DNA from: Riemerella columbipharyngis
GTDB taxonomy: Bacteria > Bacteroidota > Bacteroidia > Flavobacteriales > Weeksellaceae
NCBI RefSeq assembly: GCF_900101995.1
Contig: NZ_FNAS01000001.1
Location: 1-64,000 of the forward strand
Reading direction: 5' to 3'
DNA length: 64,000 nt
Positions within the stretch are counted from its first letter, which is position 1, and each line of letters starts with the position of its first letter. The notes beneath the pieces are model-generated. The model was not told the origin of the DNA. It saw only the letters and a list, made by a program, of their open reading frames with translations, and searched no databases. Of the stretch, positions 56,261-64,000 are shown piece after piece. A program made the translations under genes and the position numbers.

Positions 56261-57583
56261 ATGCAATATATCGATAATATCATATTTGTTATTTGTATCG
56301 CTACCGGTTTTGGACTTTTTGCTAAAAGTTTGAAGGAAATATACCGCAATATAAAACTTGGAAGATCCGTCACTCGTTCGGATTATAAAAAGCAACGATG
56401 GAAAGTAATGGCAAAAATTGCATTGGGGCAGGGTAAGATGACGAAACGTCCCATAGCTGGAGTATTGCATATTATGGTTTATGCGGGGTTTATGATTATC
56501 AATCTTGAAATGATTGAAATCCTTGTAGATGGAATTTTTGGTACACACCGTTTTTTATCTATGATTCTTGGGCATACGCTCTACAACGGATTTACTGCGA
56601 CATTAGAAGTGATGGCGCTTTTGGTAACCTTCTCGGTGGTTGTATTCTTTATCAGAAGGAATGCGATGCATATCCGAAGGTTTAATATGAAAGAGATGTT
56701 TGGTTGGCCCAAGCACGATGCCAATTGGATTCTTGTAATAGAATTTGTTTTAATGATGGCGTTCTTTACAATGAATGCCTCTGATTACCAGCTACAGCTA
56801 AGGCATATTCTGCCGGAGCATGGTTATTTCCCATTTAGCAGTCATTTAGGATTTTTCGGATATTTCGGGAATACGGCATTGGAGTTTATGGAGCGTGGAG
56901 CGTGGTGGCTGCATATTTTAGGGGTATTATTCTTTATGAATTACCTCTATTATTCCAAGCATTTACATATTATTCTTGCCTTTCCGAATACTTGGTATTC
57001 TAATCTTAATTCGAAAGGAGAGCTTGATAATTTGGAGTCTGTAACTAAGGAAATTAAACTGATGATGGATCCTAATGCAGACCCTTACACCACGTCGCCA
57101 GAGACAGAGGGCGGAGTACCTGCGAAATTCGGAGCGGAGGATATCTTTGATTTAGACCAAGTTCAGTTGCTGAATGCTTATACTTGTACAGAGTGTGGGA
57201 GATGTACCGTCTCTTGTCCGGCTAATATTACAGGGAAAAAATTGTCCCCAAGACGCATAATGATGGCAACAAGGGATAGAGTAGAGGATGTAGGGAGAAA
57301 TATTAATAAAAACGGGAAATTTGTAGATGATAATAAAAAACTTTTAGACGACTATATTTCTCGTGAGGAACTTTGGGCTTGTACTACTTGTAATGCTTGT
57401 GTGGAGGCGTGTCCGGTGCTTATCAGCCCATTATCTATTATTATTGAGATGAGGCGGTTTCTGGTAATGGAACAGTCGGCAGCACCTCAGGAGCTCAACC
57501 TGATGATGACCAATGTGGAAAACAATGCGGCACCTTGGCAATATAATCAAGCGGACAGACTGAATTGGGCGAATGAAAATTAA
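56261..57583 (+). CDS. Membrane-bound (Fe-S)-binding oxidoreductase subunit
   Basis: A 440-residue protein with five or six membrane helices (about 5-20, 68-85, 105-128, 162-180, 222-240) and two cytoplasmic [4Fe-4S] motifs: Cys309/312/315/319 (CTECGRCTVSCP) and Cys374/377/380/384 (CTTCNACVEACP). It resembles heterodisulfide-reductase-like or respiratory-type electron carriers. Its usual partner, the CCG-domain protein, is found at 58973 on the same strand, separated here by an opposite-strand block. Confidence 0.85.
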   Translation: MQYIDNIIFVICIATGFGLFAKSLKEIYRNIKLGRSVTRSDYKKQRWKVMAKIALGQGKMTKRPIAGVLHIMVYAGFMIINLEMIEILVDGIFGTHRFLSMILGHTLYNGFTATLEVMALLVTFSVVVFFIRRNAMHIRRFNMKEMFGWPKHDANWILVIEFVLMMAFFTMNASDYQLQLRHILPEHGYFPFSSHLGFFGYFGNTALEFMERGAWWLHILGVLFFMNYLYYSKHLHIILAFPNTWYSNLNSKGELDNLESVTKEIKLMMDPNADPYTTSPETEGGVPAKFGAEDIFDLDQVQLLNAYTCTECGRCTVSCPANITGKKLSPRRIMMATRDRVEDVGRNINKNGKFVDDNKKLLDDYISREELWACTTCNACVEACPVLISPLSIIIEMRRFLVMEQSAAPQELNLMMTNVENNAAPWQYNQADRLNWANEN

Positions 57584-57594
57584 TAATAGTTCAA

Positions 57595-57627
57595 AAAAGC
57601 TATCTTAATTAAGTAAAGATAGCTTTT
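57595..57627. terminator. Bidirectional terminator-like hairpin
   Basis: AAAAGCTATCTT (57595-57606) pairs perfectly with AAGATAGCTTTT (57616-57627). Flanking A and T runs allow it to serve the Fe-S gene on the plus strand and the GLPGLI gene on the minus strand. Confidence 0.8.
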
Positions 57628-57653
57628 GTATTTCGGTGGGTATGTAAATTTAG

Positions 57654-58465
57654 TTAATAGGTTAGTTCAATAGGATTGTTTTTCTTTTTGGCTCTGTTTT
57701 GAACTTTCTTTATGGCATCTGAACCAATGAAAATGCCAGATTTTCTAAGTTCTTCACCTAAATTATTAATGTGATTTTTTTAGCATTCAAATATTCTTTT
57801 TTCGTTACATTTTTGCTGTTAATTTGGCGATTTTCTAATTCAATAGTTTTATGACGCTTAGAGAGATTTTTAAAACTAATTAACTCAAATTTATAGAATC
57901 CTTTTGTATCTTCTATTTTAATTATAAGCCCGGGTAAGCCACTAAATTTGTAAGGACCTTCCGATAGAGGAATATCTTTAGCATACCAAGCTTTGTATTG
58001 TCTTCCTCCATAGTTTGTATATGCTACCCCACAATCTATATTTGCAATCTTATCATTTTCATTAGATATTTTCCATGTCAAATTAGGATGTTCAACATAA
58101 TGCACTGAAAGTTTTGCTGAAATATCATTATAAAATAAGAGTTCATTGTTAGAATAATTTTTAACAATTCTATAAGGAAAAGCGGTCTTAGGGAACTTAG
58201 ATAAATCCAAAATTGCTACACTATTACCTTCTTTAATATACGAGTTCTTTATAGAATCTCTTTTGTATTTATTGGTACTTAAGAAAAGAGATTTGTTTTT
58301 ACCAATAAGTAATAGGAATTCCTCACTATCTTTACTGTAGATATTGGTAGAATCATTTTGGTAATTTAGCCAGTACTCACACTGTATTTTCAAGCTGTCT
58401 ATAGCTTTTTCTTGTGCATAAAGAAAATTAACACTTGTGACTAACAATAGAAAGATATATCTCAT
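57654..58465 (-). pseudogene. GLPGLI family protein with a one-base frameshift
   Basis: From the ATG at 58465 the frame encodes a signal peptide (MRYIFLLLVTSVNFLYAQ) and a GLPGLI-family domain with the diagnostic SGLPGLIIKIEDTKGFYKFE, but meets a stop at 57758. Removing the effect of a seven-base homopolymer at 57775-57781 (one A short on the minus strand) restores a further 40 codons, ending EELRKSGIFIGSDAIKKVQN and KKKNNPIELTY at 57654, the normal family C-terminus. So the gene is complete except for one missing base. Function of GLPGLI proteins is unknown; they are secreted. Confidence 0.85.
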
Positions 58466-58480
58466 TTTTTTGAATTAATA

Positions 58481-58567
58481 GAGTGTCCGAAAAGGCGAAC
58501 ATATTTTCTGAGAATAGAATCAGATGTGAATATTTTAGTAAGAGTGTTCAGAACTTTTTGGACACTC
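58481..58567. repeat. 87-bp inverted-repeat element, MITE-like
   Basis: GAGTGTCCGAAAAG (58481-58494) is repeated inverted as CTTTTTGGACACTC (58554-58567), 13 of 14 bases matching. The interior has no gene. Size and sharp ends suggest a miniature inverted-repeat element or the joined ends of a deleted IS; no obvious target duplication is seen (flanks ...TTAATA and CGATGTT...). Confidence 0.6.
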
Positions 58568-58617
58568 CGATGTTATTTATTTCCCACAAATTTCATCATC
58601 GGCCTGTAAAATTAAAT

Positions 58618-58831
58618 TTACAACTCCGGAGTAGAGTCTCCACATGCTATGCCATGTATGCTACAAGATAGTGTAAAAGGGAAACAACCACTTTCATTTT
58701 GTTCTTTTGACGAACAGTTTTTTTCTGTTTTTTCTGATACCTTTTTATTGACTTTATCGTCAATATTGCCATCTTTTGCGGCAGCTGATCCTACAACTAA
58801 TAATGTTGCGATAAAAAAAGATTTTTTTCAT
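58618..58831 (-). pseudogene. Small Cys-rich secreted peptide gene with homopolymer frameshift
   Basis: On the minus strand from ATG 58831: with the A-run at 58822-58828 one base shorter the peptide would start MKKSFFIATLLVVGSAAA, a textbook signal peptide, and continue KDGNIDDKVNKKVSEKTEKN, then a Cys-containing tail (CSSKEQNESGCFPFTLSCSI, HGIACGDSTPEL) to the TAA at 58618. As written, the run has seven A and the start is out of frame. Four or five Cys in a 70-residue product suggest disulfides. The family is unknown to me. Confidence 0.6.
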
Positions 58832-58972
58832 AATATTAAATTTAAGAATTTGTACTTGACAAATATAATGGTGTTTTTTTATATCACAAACAATAAAAAC
58901 TTTTTTTTATTCAATATGCAAGTGAATATTGTCCAGAAAAACTTTTATATATTTGTAAATTATTAGAATTAT

Positions 58973-59752
58973 ATGGTAATAAAAACAATGGCAGAATATG
59001 CCGCCGAAGGAAGAGCCCCCGAAGTACTTTTTTGGGTGGGCTGTGCTGGCAGTTTTGATGACCGTGCTAAGAAAATTACCCGAGCGTTCTGTAAAATTCT
59101 CAGTCATATAGGCGTAGAGTTTGGCGTATTGGGACAGGAAGAAAGTTGCACCGGAGATCCTGCAAAAAGAGCCGGAAACGAGTTTGTCTTTCAGATGATG
59201 GCGCTTACAAATATTGAAATCCTTAATGCTTATGAGGTTAAAAAAATCGTAACGGCTTGCCCTCATTGTTTCAACACTCTTAAAAATGAATATCCGGGAT
59301 TGGGGGGGCATTATCAGGTGATGCACCATACTCAGTTTTTGAAACAATTGATGGAGGAAGGGAGGCTGAAAGTAGAAGGCGGAAGTTTCCAAGGAAAAAA
59401 AATCACCTTTCACGACCCTTGTTATCTCGGTAGAGGAAACGGAGAATACGAAGCGCCAAGACAACTTTTGCAGAAATTAGACGCAGAGCTGGTGGAGATG
59501 AAACGCTGCCGCCAGAATGGGCTTTGCTGTGGAGCAGGTGGTGCACAGATGTTCAAAGAACCGGAGAAAGGGAAAAAAGATATCAATATAGAAAGAACAG
59601 AAGAAGCACTGAAAGAAAATCCCAATATCATAGCGACGGGATGCCCTTTCTGTAATACGATGATGACCGATGGCGTGAAGCACTTTAATAAGAATACGGA
59701 GATAGTAGTAAAAGACATTGTAGAATTATTGGCAGACGCCAAAGAACTTTAA
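58973..59752 (+). CDS. (Fe-S)-binding CCG-domain oxidoreductase subunit
   Basis: A 259-residue soluble protein with two cysteine-rich CCG-type domains (first VGCAGSFDDRAKK and ACPHCFNTLKNEYPG; second HDPCYLGRGN, GLCCGAGGAQMF and GCPFCNTMM), which bind a noncubane or [4Fe-4S] centre as in HdrB/GlpC-like proteins. It is the partner of the membrane Fe-S protein at 56261. A second possible start (MAEYAAEG) lies at 58988. The neighbour at 59764 follows 11 bases later. Confidence 0.88.
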   Translation: MVIKTMAEYAAEGRAPEVLFWVGCAGSFDDRAKKITRAFCKILSHIGVEFGVLGQEESCTGDPAKRAGNEFVFQMMALTNIEILNAYEVKKIVTACPHCFNTLKNEYPGLGGHYQVMHHTQFLKQLMEEGRLKVEGGSFQGKKITFHDPCYLGRGNGEYEAPRQLLQKLDAELVEMKRCRQNGLCCGAGGAQMFKEPEKGKKDINIERTEEALKENPNIIATGCPFCNTMMTDGVKHFNKNTEIVVKDIVELLADAKEL

Positions 59753-59763
59753 TACTTTTGATT

Positions 59764-60255
59764 ATGAAAATTGACGAAAGCAATATTGTAGAGACTAATG
59801 ACTATCGGGTGCTGATATACCCTGCATCTCGCCCGTTCACGGCGAAAGAGAGTAAAGTCATTACCGAAAAACTATTTGATTTTCTATCGACTTGGGCAGC
59901 TCATGGTAAGCCACTATCTTCATCTTTCAAGATTGAAAAAAATCAGTTCATTATAGTAACTGTAGATGAGGACAAAGAGTCGGCGTCCGGTTGTTCCATT
60001 GATGCCTTGGGCGGTGTAATGAGAGAGCTGGACAGTGCATTTAGTTTTGGTCTTTTTGATAGAATGAAAGCCTATTATCTACAAGACAACAAAGTGAAAA
60101 CACTTCCTCTAAAAGACTTCAAAGAGGGATTGAGAAACGGCACTATCCCTCATAATATAGAAGTATTTGATTTTTCAAAATCTACTTATGTTGCTTTTTT
60201 ATCAGATTTTCTTTTACCGCTAAAAAGAAGCTGGGCGGGGATTTATGTAGATTAA
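59764..60255 (+). CDS. Conserved flavobacterial protein, unknown
   Basis: A 163-residue soluble protein (VLIYPASRPFTAKESKVITE, then a GCSIDALGGVMRELD segment and an ENx-rich C-terminus). It recurs next to this Fe-S gene in Flavobacteriia and is sometimes labelled an ABC-transporter ATPase, but no Walker A motif is visible, so that name looks wrong. The ATG at 59764 is chosen over an in-frame TTG two codons upstream. Probably co-transcribed with the CCG gene. Confidence 0.7.
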   Translation: MKIDESNIVETNDYRVLIYPASRPFTAKESKVITEKLFDFLSTWAAHGKPLSSSFKIEKNQFIIVTVDEDKESASGCSIDALGGVMRELDSAFSFGLFDRMKAYYLQDNKVKTLPLKDFKEGLRNGTIPHNIEVFDFSKSTYVAFLSDFLLPLKRSWAGIYVD

Positions 60256-60403
60256 AAAGCTCTATTTTTAGATTAGCCGCCTAAATTTTGATAGTTAAAT
60301 CTTACTCATTGTAAATGAAATGGATTTCGCTAATAAATGTGTATTTTCGCTTTATCGTTTATGAAGAAAAAAATACTATTTGTTGTCTATGTAAGTACTT
60401 AAT

Positions 60404-61645
60404 ATGAGAAAATTTATCAAAAATTTTATTGATAATAAAGGTGTTTGGGTAATGTTTTCTTTGGTATTGGTCAAAGTTGGTTTTTTTGTGATGAATATTC
60501 TCATTATCAGATGGCTTACAAAAGAAGATTATGGCAGAATTTACATAGCAATTAATTATGTAAGTTTTTTTATGGCTATGGTAGGAATGGGAAATTATCA
60601 AGGAGTTTTGAGGTACAATTCTATAATGAAAAAAGGGAGGAAGAGTACCTTGATTAAGGATTATGCGATGGGAGAGGGGCTCAAGAGACAAATGCTCTTA
60701 AACATAGGGATGCTGATATTGGCATTTGTGTTTTTTGGTAGTAGATTTAGTATTTTGGAAATTATAGCGTGGCTGAGTATCCGTTTCTTAGGGTTTTATT
60801 TTTTAGAGTTTGCCAAGGTAGAAGCCCGTTCGGATTTTGATAATAAAAAATTTGTATTGTACGATGTTTCTTATACTTTGTCTTCGTTGATTTTAGGAAT
60901 AGGGCTGACTTATTTTTTCGGTGCAAAGGGTTACCTCACCAGCCTTTGTGTAAGTCCTTATGTTTTGTTTTTGTTCAAAAGGTTTCGCTTTAGCTTTCGC
61001 CGCCCTGAGATAGATTTTAATTTCAAAGAATTTTGGCACTTTTCGTGGGTAACGGCACTTACCACTCAGATATCAGGTTGGATTTTTATGTTGGATATTT
61101 TTATGATAGGAAATATGCTGCCCAATACTTCTGTTGTGGATTATAGGGTGGCATCTATTATCCCGTTCAATCTATTGTTCATAGGTCAAATATTTATGCA
61201 AACAGACTATCCCAAGCTGTGCAAAGAACATAGAAACATTCCTTTTCTCAAAAAGTATATTACCAATTATACCTTGGTGATGCTCGCATTTTCTGTGATA
61301 ATATTTTTGGTGTCTCATTTTTTCTCTACGGAAATATTAGGAATTTTTGGTAAAAATTATAAAGACTCATCGTTGTTCAATATTTTAATTTTTGGAACGA
61401 TGTCTGCTTTGCTCGTGAGGATTCCTTATGGCAATTTTTTGGCAGCATTGGGGAAATCTCATTGGAACTTGCTCATCGCCATTTTTATCAATCTATTCAT
61501 TGTCGCAGGACTTTATTTTGTAATTCCAAAGTATGGGCTAAAAGGTGTGGCGTATTTTACGGTAGGTACAATCACTCTTTCCGGTGTTCTTTCTATGATG
61601 GCGTTCTTCCACGAAATAAAAAAATCCAATACCTTTGCAGAATGA
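60404..61645 (+). CDS. Oligosaccharide flippase family protein (Wzx-like)
   Basis: A 413-residue protein with about twelve helices in pairs and no soluble domain, of the MATE/MVF superfamily branch of polysaccharide flippases (RWLTKEDYGRIYIAINYVSF at the N-terminus is typical). It moves lipid-linked glycan units across the inner membrane. It overlaps the lipoprotein gene by four bases (ATGA). No glycan synthesis genes lie next to it. Confidence 0.82.
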   Translation: MRKFIKNFIDNKGVWVMFSLVLVKVGFFVMNILIIRWLTKEDYGRIYIAINYVSFFMAMVGMGNYQGVLRYNSIMKKGRKSTLIKDYAMGEGLKRQMLLNIGMLILAFVFFGSRFSILEIIAWLSIRFLGFYFLEFAKVEARSDFDNKKFVLYDVSYTLSSLILGIGLTYFFGAKGYLTSLCVSPYVLFLFKRFRFSFRRPEIDFNFKEFWHFSWVTALTTQISGWIFMLDIFMIGNMLPNTSVVDYRVASIIPFNLLFIGQIFMQTDYPKLCKEHRNIPFLKKYITNYTLVMLAFSVIIFLVSHFFSTEILGIFGKNYKDSSLFNILIFGTMSALLVRIPYGNFLAALGKSHWNLLIAIFINLFIVAGLYFVIPKYGLKGVAYFTVGTITLSGVLSMMAFFHEIKKSNTFAE

Positions 61646-62136
61646 AAAAAATATTGATTTTAATAATTTTAGGCGTTGCTGTTTCTTCTTGTAGAAAAGA
61701 AAATGTTCCTTCTCAAAAAATAGAGCAGGTTTTAAATATTTATGTGAAAAACAGTACAGGGAAAGATTTGTTGAATCCGAAAGATTCTACCAATTATATC
61801 TCGGTTTCTGCTGTTGATTTAAATGCCGATATAGATGGGGTGCAAGTGCCTTTGAACATTATGCAGAACGATAGTATCTATTTTTTACAATATATTGCCG
61901 GAGCGAGGCGTATTCTCAAAGATTCTTTATCTAAAGACGAGAAAACTTATTCTTCCGATATTGTCTTAAGTTTTAATAAAAACGTCAATCAACAGCTGGT
62001 GTCTACTACCGATACGTTAGGTTTGGAGTATTTTTGGTCGCCTTCTATGTTTAGACTTTCAGATGTGAAGCTCAATAATGTATCCCTCAAAAAAGGAAAA
62101 TCAGGAAATCCTACAGAGGTGGTTATCGTCAAATAA
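61642..62136 (+). CDS. Small lipoprotein of unknown function
   Basis: A 164-residue lipoprotein with lipobox VSSC (Cys17) after MKKILILIILGVAVSSC. The mature part is beta-rich (VLNIYVKNSTGKDLLNPKDS, then an ISVSAVDLNADIDG strand). I recognise no family. The start codon overlaps the flippase stop (ATGA), so expression is coupled. The longer frame upstream to 61462 lies inside the flippase and lacks a signal peptide. Confidence 0.78.
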   Translation: MKKILILIILGVAVSSCRKENVPSQKIEQVLNIYVKNSTGKDLLNPKDSTNYISVSAVDLNADIDGVQVPLNIMQNDSIYFLQYIAGARRILKDSLSKDEKTYSSDIVLSFNKNVNQQLVSTTDTLGLEYFWSPSMFRLSDVKLNNVSLKKGKSGNPTEVVIVK

Positions 62137-62192
62137 AAATCGTAAATTTGCCTCACGAATTTCATTATTTATAAATAAAGATTAAAAATAAA

Positions 62193-63464
62193 ATGTTACA
62201 AGTCCAATTTCTACGTGATAACAAAACGCGTGTTTTAGAAGGTTTAGATAAAAGAAATTTCAAAGAAAAGCACTTGGTAGAAGATGCCGTTTCTTTGGAC
62301 GACCAAAGAAAGAAAATTCAGTTTGAGTTGGATGAGAATCTCGCTCAGATGAATAAAATATCCAAAGAAATAGGGCAGCTGATGAAAGAAGGCAAAAGAG
62401 AAGAAGCGGACCAAGCAAAAGCCCAAACGGCAAACTATAAAGAGAGTATCAAAGAGCTGCAACAGTCGCTTTCTGAAACAGAGGAAAAGCTGAAATCCGT
62501 TCTGTACCTTATTCCAAATATCCCTTGCGACAAAGTGGTAGCGGGGACTTCTGCCGATGATAACGAAATTGTATATCAGTCTCAGGAGGTGAAAGGAATA
62601 GGAGAGGGGGCGGTTCCTCACTGGGAATTGGCACAAAAATATAATCTTATAGATTTTGAATTGGGGGTAAAGATTGCCGGAGCCGGTTTCCCTGTTTATT
62701 TGGGCAAGGGAGCGCGTTTGCAGAGGGCATTAGTGCAGTATTTCCTTGATAAAAATACAGATGCGGGATACCTTGAGGTAAATCCGCCTCATGTGGTAAA
62801 CGAAGCATCGGGGTATGGTACCGGGCAGCTGCCTGATAAAGAGGGACAAATGTATTTTGTAAATGAGGATAACCTATACCTTATCCCGACTGCAGAGGTG
62901 CCGGTAACTAATATTTATCGTGATGTCATCCTTGATGAAAAGCAATTGCCTATAAAAAATACGGCTTTTTCTCAGTGCTATCGTAGAGAAGCGGGAAGCT
63001 ATGGTGCTCATGTAAGGGGGCTCAATAGATTGCATCAGTTTGAGAAAGTGGAAATCGTAAGAATAGAAAAACCGGAAAATTCTTATGCTGCATTAGATGA
63101 GATGGTGAAGCATGTTCAAGGGCTATTGGAAGACTTGGAACTGCCTTATCGTATATTGAGATTGTGCGGAGGAGATATGGGCTTTACTTCTGCGCTGACT
63201 TATGATTTTGAAGTGTGGAGTGCTGCGCAAGAAAAATGGCTGGAGGTATCTTCTGTATCAAATTTTGAAAGTTTTCAGGCCAACCGTTTGAAATGCCGTT
63301 TCAAATCAGGTGAAGGAAAATCTCAATTGGTGCATACGCTAAATGGCTCTGCAATGGCATTACCGAGAATAATGGCCGCGTTGTTGGAAAACAACCAAAC
63401 CCCGGACGGTATCAAGATTCCAAAAAAAATTGCAGAATATACGCGGTTTGATAAAATTGATTAA
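62193..63464 (+). CDS. serS: Seryl-tRNA synthetase
   Basis: A 423-residue class II synthetase. The N-terminal tRNA-binding coiled coil (about 25-110) precedes the catalytic core with motif 2 FSQCYRREAGSYGAHVRGL and motif 3 NGSAMALPRIMAALLENNQ. It charges tRNA-Ser (and tRNA-Sec where present) with serine. A TAAATTTG box at 62143-62150 is its likely -7 element. Normal length, convergent with uvrA. Confidence 0.96.
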   Translation: MLQVQFLRDNKTRVLEGLDKRNFKEKHLVEDAVSLDDQRKKIQFELDENLAQMNKISKEIGQLMKEGKREEADQAKAQTANYKESIKELQQSLSETEEKLKSVLYLIPNIPCDKVVAGTSADDNEIVYQSQEVKGIGEGAVPHWELAQKYNLIDFELGVKIAGAGFPVYLGKGARLQRALVQYFLDKNTDAGYLEVNPPHVVNEASGYGTGQLPDKEGQMYFVNEDNLYLIPTAEVPVTNIYRDVILDEKQLPIKNTAFSQCYRREAGSYGAHVRGLNRLHQFEKVEIVRIEKPENSYAALDEMVKHVQGLLEDLELPYRILRLCGGDMGFTSALTYDFEVWSAAQEKWLEVSSVSNFESFQANRLKCRFKSGEGKSQLVHTLNGSAMALPRIMAALLENNQTPDGIKIPKKIAEYTRFDKID

Positions 63465-63470
63465 AAAAAA

Positions 63471-63510
63471 ATAAACAATCCTTCTGTTGAAAAATAGAAG
63501 GATTGTTTAT
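63471..63510. terminator. Bidirectional terminator between serS and uvrA
   Basis: ATAAACAATCCTTCT (63471-63485) pairs with AGAAGGATTGTTTAT (63496-63510), a perfect 15-bp stem with A/T-rich flanks that serve both convergent genes. Confidence 0.88.
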
Positions 63511-63530
63511 TATTAAGAGTTGTAGAATTA

Positions 63531-64000
63531 TTACATCTCCTTTTTCAAAAATTTTCCTGTTAGGGATTTTTTGTTTTTTATAATTTCTTCCGGTGTACCT
63601 TCTGCTACTATTTTTCCACCGCTTTTTCCCCCTTCTGGACCTATGTCTATGATATGGTCGGCAAGTTTTATCACATCCATATTATGCTCGATAATAATGA
63701 ACGAATTACCTAAATTCACAAGTCTATCGATGGCTTCCATCAAAATTTTTATATCTTCAAAATGCAATCCTGTAGTCGGTTCGTCCAAAATATAGAGTGT
63801 GTTACCGGTTTGCTTTTTGGCTAGTTCGGTAGCGAGTTTTATACGCTGTGCTTCTCCACCGGATAGAGTAGTGGATTGCTGTCCGAGGGTAATGTATCCC
63901 AATCCTACATCTTGGAGGGTTTTAATTTTATTGTAAATTTTAGGAATGGGGTGGAAAAACTCAGAAGCCTCATCGATGGTCATTTCAAGGATATTAGAGA
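63531..64000 (-). CDS. uvrA: Excinuclease ABC subunit A, C-terminal fragment (runs off the window)
   Basis: The last 155 or so codons of UvrA; the frame is open to the window edge and continues upstream of the Met at 63983 ([15 protein letters not shown]). The second ABC cassette is visible: signature [20 protein letters not shown], Walker [13 protein letters not shown] and the H-loop [20 protein letters not shown]. UvrA recognises damage in nucleotide excision repair. The rest of the gene lies beyond 64000. Confidence 0.95.
   Translation of the reverse strand, partial: SNILEMTIDEASEFFHPIPKIYNKIKTLQDVGLGYITLGQQSTTLSGGEAQRIKLATELAKKQTGNTLYILDEPTTGLHFEDIKILMEAIDRLVNLGNSFIIIEHNMDVIKLADHIIDIGPEGGKSGGKIVAEGTPEEIIKNKKSLTGKFLKKEM

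Noticed and set aside
1-64000. tRNA, rRNA, riboswitch or CRISPR array
   Set aside because: I looked through the intergenic gaps for T-arm GTTC-type motifs, repeated spacers and long structured leaders and saw none; a covariance-model scan would settle it.

Overview
The window looks like a chromosomal segment of a Bacteroidota bacterium of class Flavobacteriia, most likely the Weeksellaceae (Chryseobacterium / Riemerella / Elizabethkingia / Bergeyella relatives). This rests on AT-rich DNA, promoters of the Bacteroidota type (TTTG about 19-21 bp before TAnnTTTG), few Shine-Dalgarno-like leaders, a MoxR-Bat operon, a GLPGLI protein, DUF6263, DUF4834, DUF3810 and YfhO proteins, a DnaE with a fused proofreading domain, and a 30-residue basic mS38/COX24-like protein. 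Genus is inference only. I saw no tRNA, rRNA, CRISPR array or prophage.

Layout. 1-1037: IS1-family transposase fossil and decayed sequence. 1038-8334 (minus): seven-gene operon moxR, DUF58, BatD-like, batA, batB, TPR protein, batD, a cell-envelope stress / aerotolerance-type module. 8573-12641: secreted protein, XRE regulator, DinB-like protein, RlmB, DUF6263 lipoprotein, DUF4834 protein. 12634-17678: surface-glycan and lipid genes (YfhO, glycosyltransferase, then PlsC and GtrA on the minus strand). 18004-26525: housekeeping block (lon, lipoprotein, mgtE, mutY, HU, mS38-like, RNase G/E, YggS). 26526-27279: decayed genes. 28362-34537: MarR/GbsR-type regulator plus a complete RND efflux pump whose three structural genes are clearly more GC-rich than everything around them. 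34848-35930: IS1595-type transposase fossil and a DUF1444 gene broken by two stop codons. 36009-43349: dnaE, sugar MFS transporter, DUF3810 protein. 43423-48678: small membrane protein, fumC, IS30-type fossil, beta-carbonic anhydrase, small exported protein, SulP anion transporter. 48790-52905: kdsD, tatC, M1 peptidase, bifunctional nuclease. 53086-60255: PpiD-like chaperone, MCE protein, and a pair of Fe-S oxidoreductase genes separated by an opposite-strand block of two frameshifted genes and an 87-bp inverted-repeat element. 60404-64000: flippase, lipoprotein, serS and the 3' end of uvrA.

How it fits together. Most of the window is conserved core (replication, translation, repair, proteolysis, envelope biogenesis). 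The accessory signal is decay: three different transposase families survive only as fossils (IS1, IS1595, IS30), and at least four other genes are interrupted by nonsense codons or one-base homopolymer shifts. The clearest acquisition is the RND pump. I did not find a convincing undescribed multi-gene system; the best leads are the frameshifted Cys-rich secreted peptide, the split Fe-S operon with its MITE-like repeat, the GC-rich pump under an AT-rich regulator, and the carbonic anhydrase / small protein / SulP trio.
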